A stretch of DNA of 64,000 nucleotides from Oscillospiraceae bacterium (GTDB lineage Bacteria; Bacillota; Clostridia; Oscillospirales; Acutalibacteraceae): assembly GCA_015066365.1 (NCBI GenBank), contig SVON01000001.1:175373-239372 (forward strand), given 5' to 3'. Positions within the stretch are counted from its first letter, which is position 1, and each line of letters opens with the position of its first letter. This document shows, piece after piece, positions 50,058 through 58,636 of the stretch. The notes under the pieces were generated by a model, which ran no database searches, was not told where the DNA came from, and worked only from the letters and a program-made list of their open reading frames with translations. Both the position numbers and the translations under genes were made by a program.

Positions 50058-51217
50058 TCCTTTACCACCATTGACAGAAAGCTCTCCCCCGCCCCGGTAT
50101 ACGGTACGTTCAAAAACTCTGCCACGGTGGCGGCAATATCGCTATACGAAGATCGGGTGCCCAAGTTCACCGGGTTGACCCGCGCGCCACACAAAAGCAT
50201 CGGCACGTATTCCCGGGTATGGTCGGTGTGGCTGTCACCGGGATCGCACCCGTGGTCGGCGGTGACGATCAGCAGGTCATCCTTTCGCATTCGATCGACA
50301 AAAGACGGCAACCAACGATCAAAGGCTGTCAGGGCGGCGGCATAGCCGTCCACATCCTGCCGATGTCCATACAGCATATCAAAATCTACCAAATTCACCA
50401 AGCACAAACCGGTGAAATCGGTGTCCACCGCCTCTAACGCCATCTCCATCCCCTCGGCGTTGCCGTGGGTCAGATCACAGCGGGTCACACCCCGCCCGGC
50501 AAAAATATCGCTTATTTTGCCCACGGCCCACACGGTCTGGCCGGCGGCGGAAACCGCATCCAACAGGGTGGGTGCAGGAGGTTCCAGCGAAAAATCCCGC
50601 CGGTTAGCGGTGCGGGTAAAGGGATGGGAACCGGTAAAGGGACGGGCAATCACCCGTCCTACGCCGTGTTCACCCCGCAACAGCTCTCTGGCAATGCGGC
50701 AATACGTATAAAGTGTTTCGACCGGCACGATATCCTCGTGGGCAGCAATCTGAAACACGCTGTCCGCTGAGGTGTATACGATCAAATCCCCGGTGCGTAG
50801 GTGCTCTTCGCCATAGTCCGCAATCACTTGGGTGCCGGAATAGGGCTTATTGCACAGCACACCCCGCCCTGTGGCGGTAGAAAAGGCCGACAGTATTTCC
50901 TCCGGAAAACCATCCGGATAGGTGGGCAGAGGTTTCTCAGAAATCAGTCCGGCAATCTCCCAATGGCCGATGGTGGTATCCTTGCCGGCGGACTGCTCCG
51001 CCAAGCGAGCAACCGCTGCCACGGGGGTATCGGTTGCGAGTAAATAATCCTGACCATCCACGTTGCCCAAGCCCATATTCAGCAGATTAGGCACCAAAAA
51101 CTGAGAGGAATCGGAAATCCGGCGCAGGGTATGAGGATTCTCATCCCCAAAAGCTGCCGCATCCGGCAGAGCGCCGATACCGCAGGAATCCAACACGATG
51201 ATAAAAACTCGTTTCAT
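50054..51217 (-). CDS. deoB: Phosphopentomutase
   Basis: Interconverts (deoxy)ribose 1- and 5-phosphate, linking nucleoside phosphorolysis to central metabolism. The 387-residue alkaline-phosphatase-fold protein opens MKRVFIIVLDSCGIGALPDAAAFGDE (metal-ligand Asp), has the phospho-acceptor Thr region QSAGKDTTIGHWEI and VTADHGCDPGDSHTDHTREYVPMLL. Start at MKRVFI; sits 5 bases below deoD. Confidence 0.96.
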   Translation of the reverse strand: MKRVFIIVLDSCGIGALPDAAAFGDENPHTLRRISDSSQFLVPNLLNMGLGNVDGQDYLLATDTPVAAVARLAEQSAGKDTTIGHWEIAGLISEKPLPTYPDGFPEEILSAFSTATGRGVLCNKPYSGTQVIADYGEEHLRTGDLIVYTSADSVFQIAAHEDIVPVETLYTYCRIARELLRGEHGVGRVIARPFTGSHPFTRTANRRDFSLEPPAPTLLDAVSAAGQTVWAVGKISDIFAGRGVTRCDLTHGNAEGMEMALEAVDTDFTGLCLVNLVDFDMLYGHRQDVDGYAAALTAFDRWLPSFVDRMRKDDLLIVTADHGCDPGDSHTDHTREYVPMLLCGARVNPVNLGTRSSYSDIAATVAEFLNVPYTGAGESFLSMVVKE

Positions 51218-51222
51218 TCCGT

Positions 51223-51954
51223 TCACCCCAACGCCTTGGCGGTGTTCAGCGCCAGTTCCATCATCTGAGTAAAGGAATTCTGCCGTTCCTCCGACGAGGT
51301 AGCCTCGCCGGTGAGAATGTGGTCGGATACGGTGCAGATCGCCAAAGCGCGTTTTCCACACCGCGCGGCGTTTAGATACAGCGCCGCCGCCTCCATCTCC
51401 ACCGCCAGCACCCCCATCTTCGCCCAGGCGGCGTTGGCTTCTGCACCGTTGTCTGCATAGAACGTGTCGGAGGAAAGCAGATTACCCACGTGTGTGGGCA
51501 ACCCCATTTCTTGTGCAATATCCGCACAGGTGCGGAGCACTCCGTAATCCGCCGTAGGCGCAAAGGTACCGGGCAGACCATACTGGCCGGCATAGGCCGA
51601 ATTGGTGCAAGCCCCCATACCCAGCACGATATCCCGCACCTTGAGCTTATCAGACAAAGCACCGGCAGACCCAACCCGCAGGATGGTTTGTACGTCGAAG
51701 AAATTGAACAATTCATAAGAATAAATGCCGATGGAGGGCATACCCATACCGCTGGCCATCACCGACACCGGAACGCCGTCGTAGAGGCCGGTGTAGCCCT
51801 GAATGCCCCGCACGTTATTCACCAAACGGGCTTCGTCAAGAAAATTCTCTGCAATAAACTTGGCTCTGAGGGGATCCCCCGGCATTAAAACCGTGGGGGC
51901 AAAGTCTGCCGGGGTGGCGTGAATATGCGGGGTAGGATAGTTAGCCATACTCAT
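51223..51954 (-). CDS. deoD: Purine nucleoside phosphorylase (DeoD type)
   Basis: Phosphorolyses purine nucleosides to base plus ribose 1-phosphate, which DeoB isomerises. The 243-residue hexameric-type PNP has MPGDPLRAKFIAENFL, GMGMPSIGIYSYEL, RVGSAGAL and the C-terminal VEMEAAALY ... CTVSDHILTGE (catalytic Asp). First nucleoside-salvage gene of the operon, preceded by a short membrane-anchored protein. Confidence 0.96.
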   Translation of the reverse strand: MSMANYPTPHIHATPADFAPTVLMPGDPLRAKFIAENFLDEARLVNNVRGIQGYTGLYDGVPVSVMASGMGMPSIGIYSYELFNFFDVQTILRVGSAGALSDKLKVRDIVLGMGACTNSAYAGQYGLPGTFAPTADYGVLRTCADIAQEMGLPTHVGNLLSSDTFYADNGAEANAAWAKMGVLAVEMEAAALYLNAARCGKRALAICTVSDHILTGEATSSEERQNSFTQMMELALNTAKALG

Positions 51955-51964
51955 TCATCCTTTC

Positions 51965-52453
51965 TCAGCGTAGATCGGTGTTCAATAAGGGGCGCACCCA
52001 TTCGGATGGTTGACCCCAACGGTAGATCATGTAGCAGGTGCTTTCGGGAAAGCGGTCAAATGACAGGTCCATATTCCTGACGGTTTTGCTCAGAGAAATT
52101 TTGGCAGAGGTCTGCTTTTCATAACTACAGTTGTACTTTTTGTAGAAAAGAGATTTCTCAAAATAGGCTTCCAGTTCCGCTTCCGACAGATCGCTCGTCA
52201 CCAAAACCGCTCCGAAATACTGCATATCGTTTGAAAAAGCAAAAAACCGTCCGGCAGCGGAAATCGAGTCTACGACCTGAAGGTGCTGCTCGTTTACCAA
52301 AGCTTCTTTTAGGTCGTTCTCAATACCCAGCGCCACCGCGTTATTGATCACCGGCAACACCAAACCCCAAAACAGCATAATCACCGCCATCGTCACCATA
52401 AACACCCGAATCACGTGGCGCAGTTTATTCTTTTGTTTGTTTCCCATTGCCAT
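51965..52453 (-). CDS. Membrane-anchored protein of unknown function
   Basis: A 162-residue protein with a basic start, one membrane helix (about 17-42) and an extracytoplasmic domain (about 50-160) of mixed alpha/beta character; I do not recognise a family. Near the C-terminus it reads FPESTCYMIYRWGQPSEW. The ATG at 52453 is preferred, preceded by TGGAGA. It is 10 bases upstream of deoD and probably co-transcribed, with no obvious functional link. Confidence 0.6.
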   Translation of the reverse strand: MAMGNKQKNKLRHVIRVFMVTMAVIMLFWGLVLPVINNAVALGIENDLKEALVNEQHLQVVDSISAAGRFFAFSNDMQYFGAVLVTSDLSEAELEAYFEKSLFYKKYNCSYEKQTSAKISLSKTVRNMDLSFDRFPESTCYMIYRWGQPSEWVRPLLNTDLR

Positions 52454-52511
52454 ACGTATCTCCATCAAAGATTACTTTATTTATAGTGTAACACATTATA
52501 CACAACGGTGC

Positions 52512-52548
52512 AACAAAAAATCCCCAACCTTCCAGTTGGGGATTTTTT
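52512..52548 (-). terminator. Terminator of csoR-copA(copZ)
   Basis: AATCCCCAAC/GTTGGGGATT stem with a 6-base loop and TTTTTT on the minus strand. Confidence 0.9.
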
Positions 52549-52551
52549 CGA

Positions 52552-52755
52552 TCAATCCAAGGTCTTGTAGCCCTGGGCCTCCACGGCGGCCCGTAGAACG
52601 GGCTCGTCCACCTCGGTAGACAGAGTCACGGTGGCGGTGCCGGTATTGCGGTCTGCCACAGCGCTCTCCACGCCAGGAATCTCCTCCAGAGCCTTTTTGA
52701 CGTGCGCCTCGCAGTGGGGACACATCATTCCTTCCACTTTAATCGTTTTGGTCAT
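52552..52755 (-). CDS. copZ: CopZ-like copper chaperone from an internal start within copA
   Basis: The last 67 codons of copA can be made separately: AAGGAGGAAA (52761-52770) lies 5-6 bases before an in-frame ATG (52753-52755), a near-perfect initiation site inside coding sequence. The product starts MTKTIKVEGMMCPHCEAHV and is the exact size of a free CopZ (67-69 aa), with the CxxC Cu+ site and full beta-alpha-beta fold. So one gene may yield both CopA-CopZ fusion and free chaperone; alternatively a stop codon between once-separate genes was recently lost. Confidence 0.7.
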   Translation of the reverse strand: MTKTIKVEGMMCPHCEAHVKKALEEIPGVESAVADRNTGTATVTLSTEVDEPVLRAAVEAQGYKTLD

Positions 52756-55035
52756 TACGGTTTCCTCCTTGTGTTCTAATTGACAATGGTCGTGGTCGCA
52801 ACCACAGTGGTCATGATTAGTATGGTCGTCGGGGCGCATCTTAAACAAATTCAAACGCAGGGTGTTGGTCATCACGCAAAAGCTGGACAGACACATCGCC
52901 GCCGCACCGAACATAGGATTCATTTGCCAGCCGAACAGCGGGATAAACACACCAGCGGCCAGCGGGATTCCGATGGCGTTATAAAAGAATGCCCAGAATA
53001 GATTGGTCCGTATTTTCCGCAGCGTAGCACGCCCCAAACGCAGCGCCGCCGGCACATCGGACAAACGGCTGTGCATCAGCACTACGTCAGCCGCATCCAA
53101 TGCAATATCTGTACCGGCACCGATGGCAATACCCACGTCAGCGGTGGTTAGGGCCGGGGCATCGTTGATGCCGTCCCCCACCATGGCGGTGGGGCCCTCC
53201 GCCATCAGACGGCGGATCTCCCGCTCCTTATCCTGGGGCAAGACACCGGCTACCACCTCGTCCACCCCGGCCAGGCGACCGATGGCGGCGGCGGTTTTTT
53301 CATTATCACCGGTAAGCATCACTACCCGCAGACCCATTTCCTTCAGTTCGCGGACAGCGGCAGGGCTATCCGGCTTGATAACATCTGCCACAGCGATTAC
53401 GCCGAGCGGTTGCTGACCTAACGCAAAATACAGCGGTGTTTTGCCCTCCTCAGCCCAACCGGAAGCCAACGCTTCCTCCTCTGGAGAAACAGGGACGTAG
53501 CGGCTCACAAAAGCGCTGTTGCCACCCACCGCCAAATCGCCGTCGATGATGGCGGTCAAACCGTGACCGGGGTGAATTTGAAAATCCGTCACCAAAGGAA
53601 TCGATACGTTTCTTGCAGCACCATATTGGCGGATCGCCTCACCCAGAGGGTGTTCGGAATGCTGTTCCAATGCGCAGGCCACCGACAACAAACGAGAATC
53701 CCATTCTTTGACGTCGGTCACCGCCGGATGACCGGCGGTGATGGTGCCGGTTTTATCCAGCGCCACAATACGGATTCGACCTGTTTGCTCCATCGCTGCG
53801 GCTGTCTTAAACAGTACGCCGCCCCGGGCACCGATCCCACTGCCCACCATAATCGCCATGGGGGTAGCCAACGCCAGCGCGCAGGGGCAACTGATCACCA
53901 ACACCGAGATAGCACGGGCTATGGCAAAGCCGGCGTCGGCACCGGTGAGCAACCACACCGTGAGGGTTATAAGGGAGATGCCCAGCACCACCGGTACGAA
54001 CACTCCGGCGACCTTATCCGCCACCTTCGCGATCGGTGCCTTGGTGGCGGAGGCGTCCTCCACCATCTGAATAATTTGGGAAAGAGTGGTCTCCTGCCCC
54101 ACGCGGGTGGCACGGCAGGTAAGGGCTCCGGACAGATTGAGGGTAGCTGCCGAAACCGTATCACCCTCCCGCTTATCCACCGGGATACTCTCTCCGGTGA
54201 GTGCCGCCTCATTGACGGCGCTGGTGCCATCCAGAACCACGCCGTCCACCGGCACCGCTTCGCCGGGACGAAGCACAAATACGTCCCCTACCTGCACCTG
54301 CTCGGCAGGAACGGTCTGTTCCACCCCATCCACCAACAATGTGGCGGTACGCGGAGCTAACTCCATCAACCCCCGCAGCGCGTCGGTGGTGCGCCCTTTG
54401 GAACGGGCCTCCAGCATCTTACCAAAGGTGATCAACGCCAAAATCATTGCCGCAGACTCAAAATACAGGTCGTGCAGTTTATGCCCGGCGTGGGCCGGGT
54501 CGGCCGTCATCGAAAACAGCACCCATAAACTGTAACCAAAAGCCGCCGAGGAACCCAAGGTAACCAGAGTATCCATATTGGGCGAGCCGTGAAGCGCACT
54601 TTTGACACCATTGATATAGAAGTGCCGGTTGATGACCATAATCACCACCGTCAGTAATAACTGACACAACGCCAACGCCATCGGATTATCCACCAAAAAG
54701 GGCGGCAACGGCAGACCAAGCATCGTATGCCCCATCGCCAGATACATCAGCACCGCCAAGAAGCCCAAAGAGGTCAAAAGCCGACGAAGTAACCGTTTGG
54801 CGGTGGCATCCTCCGGGATGGTGGACGGCTTATTCTGTTCTTCTTGTAAAAACGCGCCGTATCCGGCCTTTTCCACCGCCGCAATAACGGCTTCCGCAGA
54901 AGCCGTCCCCTCGACGGTCATAGAATTGGTGAGCAAGCTAACGGTATACCGCTTGACCCCCGGCACCGCCTCTACGGCTTTTTCCACCCGAGCACTACAG
55001 GCGGCGCAGGTCATACCCGTAACACGAAATTGCAT
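52552..55035 (-). CDS. copA: Copper-exporting P-type ATPase fused to a C-terminal CopZ domain
   Basis: Exports Cu+ using ATP. The 827-residue protein has an N-terminal HMA domain (GMTCAACSARVEK, Cys10/Cys13), eight membrane helices, TGESIP, the ion-binding SCPCALALATP, the phosphorylation site DKTGTIT, HSEHPLGEAI and VGDGINDAPAL. Typical CopA ends after LRLNLFKMR (about 735); here a His/Cys-rich linker (DHTNHDHCGCDHDHCQLEH) leads without a stop into a second HMA domain (GMMCPHC, about 761-827), a CopZ-like chaperone. The junction holds its own ribosome-binding site and ATG (see next entry). Starts 5 bases below csoR. Confidence 0.93.
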   Translation of the reverse strand: MQFRVTGMTCAACSARVEKAVEAVPGVKRYTVSLLTNSMTVEGTASAEAVIAAVEKAGYGAFLQEEQNKPSTIPEDATAKRLLRRLLTSLGFLAVLMYLAMGHTMLGLPLPPFLVDNPMALALCQLLLTVVIMVINRHFYINGVKSALHGSPNMDTLVTLGSSAAFGYSLWVLFSMTADPAHAGHKLHDLYFESAAMILALITFGKMLEARSKGRTTDALRGLMELAPRTATLLVDGVEQTVPAEQVQVGDVFVLRPGEAVPVDGVVLDGTSAVNEAALTGESIPVDKREGDTVSAATLNLSGALTCRATRVGQETTLSQIIQMVEDASATKAPIAKVADKVAGVFVPVVLGISLITLTVWLLTGADAGFAIARAISVLVISCPCALALATPMAIMVGSGIGARGGVLFKTAAAMEQTGRIRIVALDKTGTITAGHPAVTDVKEWDSRLLSVACALEQHSEHPLGEAIRQYGAARNVSIPLVTDFQIHPGHGLTAIIDGDLAVGGNSAFVSRYVPVSPEEEALASGWAEEGKTPLYFALGQQPLGVIAVADVIKPDSPAAVRELKEMGLRVVMLTGDNEKTAAAIGRLAGVDEVVAGVLPQDKEREIRRLMAEGPTAMVGDGINDAPALTTADVGIAIGAGTDIALDAADVVLMHSRLSDVPAALRLGRATLRKIRTNLFWAFFYNAIGIPLAAGVFIPLFGWQMNPMFGAAAMCLSSFCVMTNTLRLNLFKMRPDDHTNHDHCGCDHDHCQLEHKEETVMTKTIKVEGMMCPHCEAHVKKALEEIPGVESAVADRNTGTATVTLSTEVDEPVLRAAVEAQGYKTLD

Positions 55036-55039
55036 CTTA

Positions 55040-55345
55040 TCACCTCATTAGCTTTTGTAAAATATTCAGCAGTTCTTCCACCACTTCATCCCGGCCCTCC
55101 CGGATATCCCGGGACACACAGCCCTTAATGTGGTTGTTCAGCAATTCACGATTAAAGCTGCTCATAGCGGCACTCACCGCCGCCGACTGAGTGAGAATAT
55201 CGGTACAATACGCGTCGTATTCGATCATACCGCGGATGCCGCGAATCTGTCCCTCAATCCGATTAAGCCGATTAATGAGTTTCTTCCGTTCTTCCTCAGA
55301 GCGAACGGTCTCTCTGTTGCATTGGCAGGTCTTGTTCTCTTCCAT
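55040..55345 (-). CDS. csoR: Copper-sensing repressor CsoR
   Basis: All-helical repressor released from DNA by Cu+. The 101-residue protein has the Cu+ ligand set Cys47, His72, Cys76 (C-x24-H-x3-C spacing, same as Mycobacterium CsoR) in DAYCTDIL and NHIKGC, and the DNA-facing RLNRIEGQIRGIRGMIE helix. First gene of csoR-copA; its operator is in the promoter spacer. An extra CQC lies in the N-terminal tail. Confidence 0.95.
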   Translation of the reverse strand: MEENKTCQCNRETVRSEEERKKLINRLNRIEGQIRGIRGMIEYDAYCTDILTQSAAVSAAMSSFNRELLNNHIKGCVSRDIREGRDEVVEELLNILQKLMR

Positions 55346-55368
55346 ATCTTTCGCCTCCTTGCACCTGT

Positions 55369-55397
55369 ATTATATACCCCCTAGGGGTATTTGTCAA
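55369..55397 (-). promoter_or_regulatory. csoR-copA promoter with CsoR operator
   Basis: Minus strand TTGACA (55392-55397), 17-base spacer, TATAAT (55369-55374). The spacer holds the inverted repeat ATACCCC-CTA-GGGGTAT (55374-55390, plus-strand reading), a classic CsoR box, so bound CsoR would cover the promoter. Confidence 0.9.
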
Positions 55398-55404
55398 GCA
55401 AAAT

Positions 55405-55436
55405 AACAGCGCCGCCTGAAAAAAATCAGGCGGCGC
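55405..55436. terminator. Hairpin between cysK and csoR promoter
   Basis: GCGCCGCCTGA/TCAGGCGGCGC, 11-bp stem with an A/T loop; weak U-tail on the minus side (TTATTTTG). Probable end of the cysK transcript. Confidence 0.7.
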
Positions 55437-55443
55437 AAAATAA

Positions 55444-56358
55444 TCAACGAAATAAGGGAGAGGAAAGATACCGCTCTCCGGTGTCCGGCAACAACACCAC
55501 GATGGTCTTATCCGTGTTTTCCGGATGAGTGGCGATCTCTTTAGCGGCGGCTAACGCCGCACCGGAGCTGATGCCTACCAGCATGCCCTGCGTTTTGGCC
55601 AATTCCCGTGCAGCATCGTAGGCCTGCTCCTCGGTCACGGTAACGATCTCGTCGATGACGGAAACATCCAGAACGGCAGGAACAAAGCCCGCACCGATGC
55701 CCTGCAGGCCATGGGCACCGGCCTCACCGCCCGATAGCACCGCCGAGGAGACGGGCTCTACCGCCGCCACCCGTACCGCCGGGTTTTGTTCTTTCAGATA
55801 CCGGCCCACACCGGTCAGCGTACCGCCGGTACCCACCCCGGCGACAAACATATCGATTTTGCCCTCGGTATCGGCCCAGATCTCCGGGCCGGTGGTGTCA
55901 TAATGAGCCTTAGCATTAGCGGGGTTGTCGAACTGACCGGGGATAAAACTGCCGGAGATCTCCGCCGCCAGCTCTTGCGCCTTGGCAATGGCGCCATTCA
56001 TCCCGTCAGCACCGGGTGTCAGCACCAATTCTGCCCCGTAAGCACGCAGTAGTGCACGGCGCTCTTCACTCATGGAATCCGGCATGGTCAGCATGACCCG
56101 ATACCCTTTGGGCACCGCCACCGCCGCCAAGCCGATACCGGTATTGCCGCTGGTGGGCTCAATGATGGTGGCGCCAGGTTGCAGGAGTCCCCGCTCCTCA
56201 GCATCAGCGATCATCGCCGCCGCCACCCGATCCTTAGCGCTACCCGCCGGGTTGAAGCACTCCAACTTTGCCCACACACGACGGTCAGGAAACATCCGAT
56301 TTAATTGTAGCAGCGGTGTACCGCCGATCAAATCCGTCAAATCACGCGCAACAGCCAT
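55444..56358 (-). CDS. cysK: Cysteine synthase A
   Basis: PLP enzyme making cysteine from O-acetylserine and sulfide. The 304-residue protein has the PLP lysine in [11 protein letters not shown], the substrate loop [12 protein letters not shown], the phosphate-binding [12 protein letters not shown] and [12 protein letters not shown]. Likely start MAVARDL. No cysE is adjacent. Transcribed away from tcdA. Confidence 0.95.
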   Translation of the reverse strand: MAVARDLTDLIGGTPLLQLNRMFPDRRVWAKLECFNPAGSAKDRVAAAMIADAEERGLLQPGATIIEPTSGNTGIGLAAVAVPKGYRVMLTMPDSMSEERRALLRAYGAELVLTPGADGMNGAIAKAQELAAEISGSFIPGQFDNPANAKAHYDTTGPEIWADTEGKIDMFVAGVGTGGTLTGVGRYLKEQNPAVRVAAVEPVSSAVLSGGEAGAHGLQGIGAGFVPAVLDVSVIDEIVTVTEEQAYDAARELAKTQGMLVGISSGAALAAAKEIATHPENTDKTIVVLLPDTGERYLSSPLFR

Positions 56359-56424
56359 GGAGAACACCTCACTTTATTGGTTCGATTATACCACCCCACC
56401 CGGTCGGTGTCAAGGTGAACGCCG

Positions 56425-56454
56425 TTGACAAACCTTGATCTAATATGGTAGAAT
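56425..56454 (+). promoter_or_regulatory. Promoter of tcdA and the DtxR-type gene
   Basis: TTGACA (56425-56430), 18-base spacer, TAGAAT (56449-56454). Confidence 0.65.
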
Positions 56455-56482
56455 AATGGGAAAGCAAGAAAGGAGGGAGACC

Positions 56483-57226
56483 ATGAACGAGGCATTTTCC
56501 CGTACCGCCATCCAACTGGGCGAAGAGGCCATTGTGCGGCTGAACCGCGCTCGGATAGCGGTGTTCGGTGTCGGCGGCGTAGGCGGCTACGCCATAGAAG
56601 CCCTGGCCCGTGCCGGCGTGGGAACGATGGACTTGTTCGACGACGATAAAGTCTCCCCCTCCAACATCAACCGGCAGATCATCGCGACCCACGACACCGT
56701 GGGTCAGTATAAGGTGGACGCCGCCGCGGCGCGTATCACCTCCATCAACCCGGAGGCGGTGGTCAACACCCACAAAACCTTCTATCTCCCCCAAAACGCA
56801 TCGGAATTTGACCTGTCGGTGTACGACTACGTTGTGGACGCCATCGATACAGTGGCGGGTAAGATCGCTCTGGCCGAAGCCGCCACCGCCGCCAAGGTTC
56901 CCCTTATCAGTTGTATGGGCGCCGGCAACAAATTAGACGCCACCGCCTTCAAGGTAGCAGACATCAGCAAGACCACCGTCTGTCCCCTAGCCCGGGTGAT
57001 GCGCAAAGAACTGGGCAAGCGGGGCATCCGGCACCTCAAGGTGGTGTATTCCACCGAGTTGCCGCTGGAAGGGCTTGCCCCCGGCCAGGTGGCCGAGAAA
57101 AGCGATACCCGCCCGGAGCAAAGCCGGGCCAAACCCACCCCGGGCAGCAACCCCTTTGTTCCCGCCGTGGCGGGACTGATCCTAGCCGGCGAGGTCATCC
57201 GCGACCTGACCGGCTATGCAAGATAA
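56483..57226 (+). CDS. tcdA: tRNA threonylcarbamoyladenosine dehydratase TcdA
   Basis: E1-like enzyme that cyclises t6A37 of tRNA to ct6A using ATP. The 247-residue protein has VFGVGGVGGYAIEALARAG (nucleotide-binding), DDDKVSPSNINRQI (conserved Arg/Asn), DAIDTVAGKIAL and the SCMGAGNKLD crossover region, the TcdA/CsdL subtype rather than ThiF/MoeB (no CxxC zinc pairs). Start follows AAAGGAGGGA. Related to mtaB's t6A substrate. Confidence 0.92.
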   Translation: MNEAFSRTAIQLGEEAIVRLNRARIAVFGVGGVGGYAIEALARAGVGTMDLFDDDKVSPSNINRQIIATHDTVGQYKVDAAAARITSINPEAVVNTHKTFYLPQNASEFDLSVYDYVVDAIDTVAGKIALAEAATAAKVPLISCMGAGNKLDATAFKVADISKTTVCPLARVMRKELGKRGIRHLKVVYSTELPLEGLAPGQVAEKSDTRPEQSRAKPTPGSNPFVPAVAGLILAGEVIRDLTGYAR

Positions 57227-57237
57227 GGAGGAAGGAT

Positions 57238-57600
57238 ATGCATCTATACGAATCCGGACAAATGTATTTGGAAACCATTTTGGTACTGAGTAAAAAAATG
57301 CCAAAGGTGCGTTCCATCGACATTGTAGAAGAGATGGGCTATTCCAAACCCAGCGTCAGTCGCGCCGTGGGACTGCTGAAAAACGGCGGTTTTATTATAG
57401 TGGATGAGGACGGTCATATCACCCTCACCGACGAGGGCCGTGAGGTGGCAGAAACCATCTACGAGCGGCACACCATCCTCACCGAAGCGCTGATCCGCCT
57501 GGGGGTTGACCAGGAAACTGCGGCGGAAGACGCCTGCAAAATTGAGCACGCCATCAGCGACCAGTCCGTCGCCGCCATCAAAGCCTTTTTGGGTATGTAA
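57238..57600 (+). CDS. DtxR/MntR-family metal-dependent regulator
   Basis: A 120-residue regulator: winged helix (about 5-65, MYLETILVLSKK ... VRSIDIVEEMGYSKPSVSRAVGLL) and metal-binding dimerisation helices (ERHTILTEALIRLGV ... EDACKIEHAISDQ). The Glu/His/Cys positions in HTIL, EDAC and EHAIS fit the DtxR primary metal site. It is shorter than MntR (about 140 aa), as in many clostridial members. It could sense Mn2+ or Fe2+; no target site was identified. Starts 12 bases after tcdA behind GGAGGAAGG. Confidence 0.87.
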   Translation: MHLYESGQMYLETILVLSKKMPKVRSIDIVEEMGYSKPSVSRAVGLLKNGGFIIVDEDGHITLTDEGREVAETIYERHTILTEALIRLGVDQETAAEDACKIEHAISDQSVAAIKAFLGM

Positions 57601-57623
57601 AGCGTTTTAACTTAACACAAAGA

Positions 57624-57655
57624 AAAGCCCCGAAACCTCAAGGGTTCCGGGGCTT
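57624..57655. terminator. Bidirectional terminator between DtxR-type gene and glk
   Basis: AAAGCCCCG/CGGGGCTTT stem with inner AACC/GGTT, flanked by A- and T-runs. Confidence 0.85.
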
Positions 57656-57671
57656 TCTTTATCTTTTGAAA

Positions 57672-58625
57672 TCAGGCGTTTTCGCCCAGGCAGGCGGCGC
57701 CGACGATACCGGCGTCATTACCCAGTTTTGCCACACACAGTTCGGTCTGCTTTTTGCAGAATTTACTGTACCGACCCTCTTCGATCAGCTTGCGGACGGG
57801 ACCCAACAGGTTCTCGCCCTGACGGCAGACACCGCCGCCCACACAGATCACGTCCGGCTGGAAGATGTTGATGACATTCACCAGACCGCAGGCCAGATAC
57901 TGTACGTAACGGTCCACCACCGCCTGACCGGCAGCATCACCGGCTTTGGCAGCCTCAAAGGGGATACGACCATCCACCTTGTCCAGATCGCCCTCTGCCA
58001 ACTTCCACATCAAGCTATCGGGGTTCTGCTCCATCGCCTTGCGGGTCTGGCTCATCAGCGCGGTAGCGGAAGAATACGTCTCCCAGCAGCCCTGACGACC
58101 GCAGGTACAAGGTTCGCCGTCCATCACGATAACGGTATGCCCCAACTCGCCGCCGGCGTAGTTGGATCCACCGTAGATCTTACCATCCAGCACAATACCG
58201 CTACCCACACCGGTGCCCAGCGTGATGCACACACTTTTGGCGGCACCCTTGGTAGCACCCGCCTTGGCCTCGCCCAGCGCGGCGGCGTTGGCGTCGTTAT
58301 CCACGTACACGGGCTTATTCAGCTTCTCTTTCATAATAGGGCCCAGCTGCAGGTGGGAGAACTTTAGGTTGTTGGCATACTCCACCTCACCGGTCTCCAC
58401 ATTGCAGGTGCCGGGGCAACCCACACCCACATAGGCCACGTCGTCCAGGGTGATGCCCTGCTGCTCCACCACTTTGTGGCACAGAGAAACCATATCGTCG
58501 ATGATGGCCTCCGGGTCACGGGGCAGGTTGGTCTTTACGCGGGCAGTCGTAAGAATGTTGTACCGGTCATCCACCAGACCGGCCACAATATTGGTGCCGC
58601 CCAAATCAATACCAATCGTATACAT
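57672..58625 (-). CDS. glk: ROK-family glucokinase
   Basis: Phosphorylates glucose at C6 with ATP. The 317-residue protein has the phosphate loop MYTIGIDLGGTNIVAGLVDD, the sugar-binding DNDANAAALGEAKAG, TLGTGVGSGIVLDGK and the ROK zinc motif CTCGRQGCWETYSS. The start at 58625 is better spaced from AAGGAGA than the Met two codons upstream. Together with manA, next upstream, it feeds hexose into glycolysis. Confidence 0.93.
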   Translation of the reverse strand: MYTIGIDLGGTNIVAGLVDDRYNILTTARVKTNLPRDPEAIIDDMVSLCHKVVEQQGITLDDVAYVGVGCPGTCNVETGEVEYANNLKFSHLQLGPIMKEKLNKPVYVDNDANAAALGEAKAGATKGAAKSVCITLGTGVGSGIVLDGKIYGGSNYAGGELGHTVIVMDGEPCTCGRQGCWETYSSATALMSQTRKAMEQNPDSLMWKLAEGDLDKVDGRIPFEAAKAGDAAGQAVVDRYVQYLACGLVNVINIFQPDVICVGGGVCRQGENLLGPVRKLIEEGRYSKFCKKQTELCVAKLGNDAGIVGAACLGENA

Positions 58626-58636
58626 AGTCATTCTCC

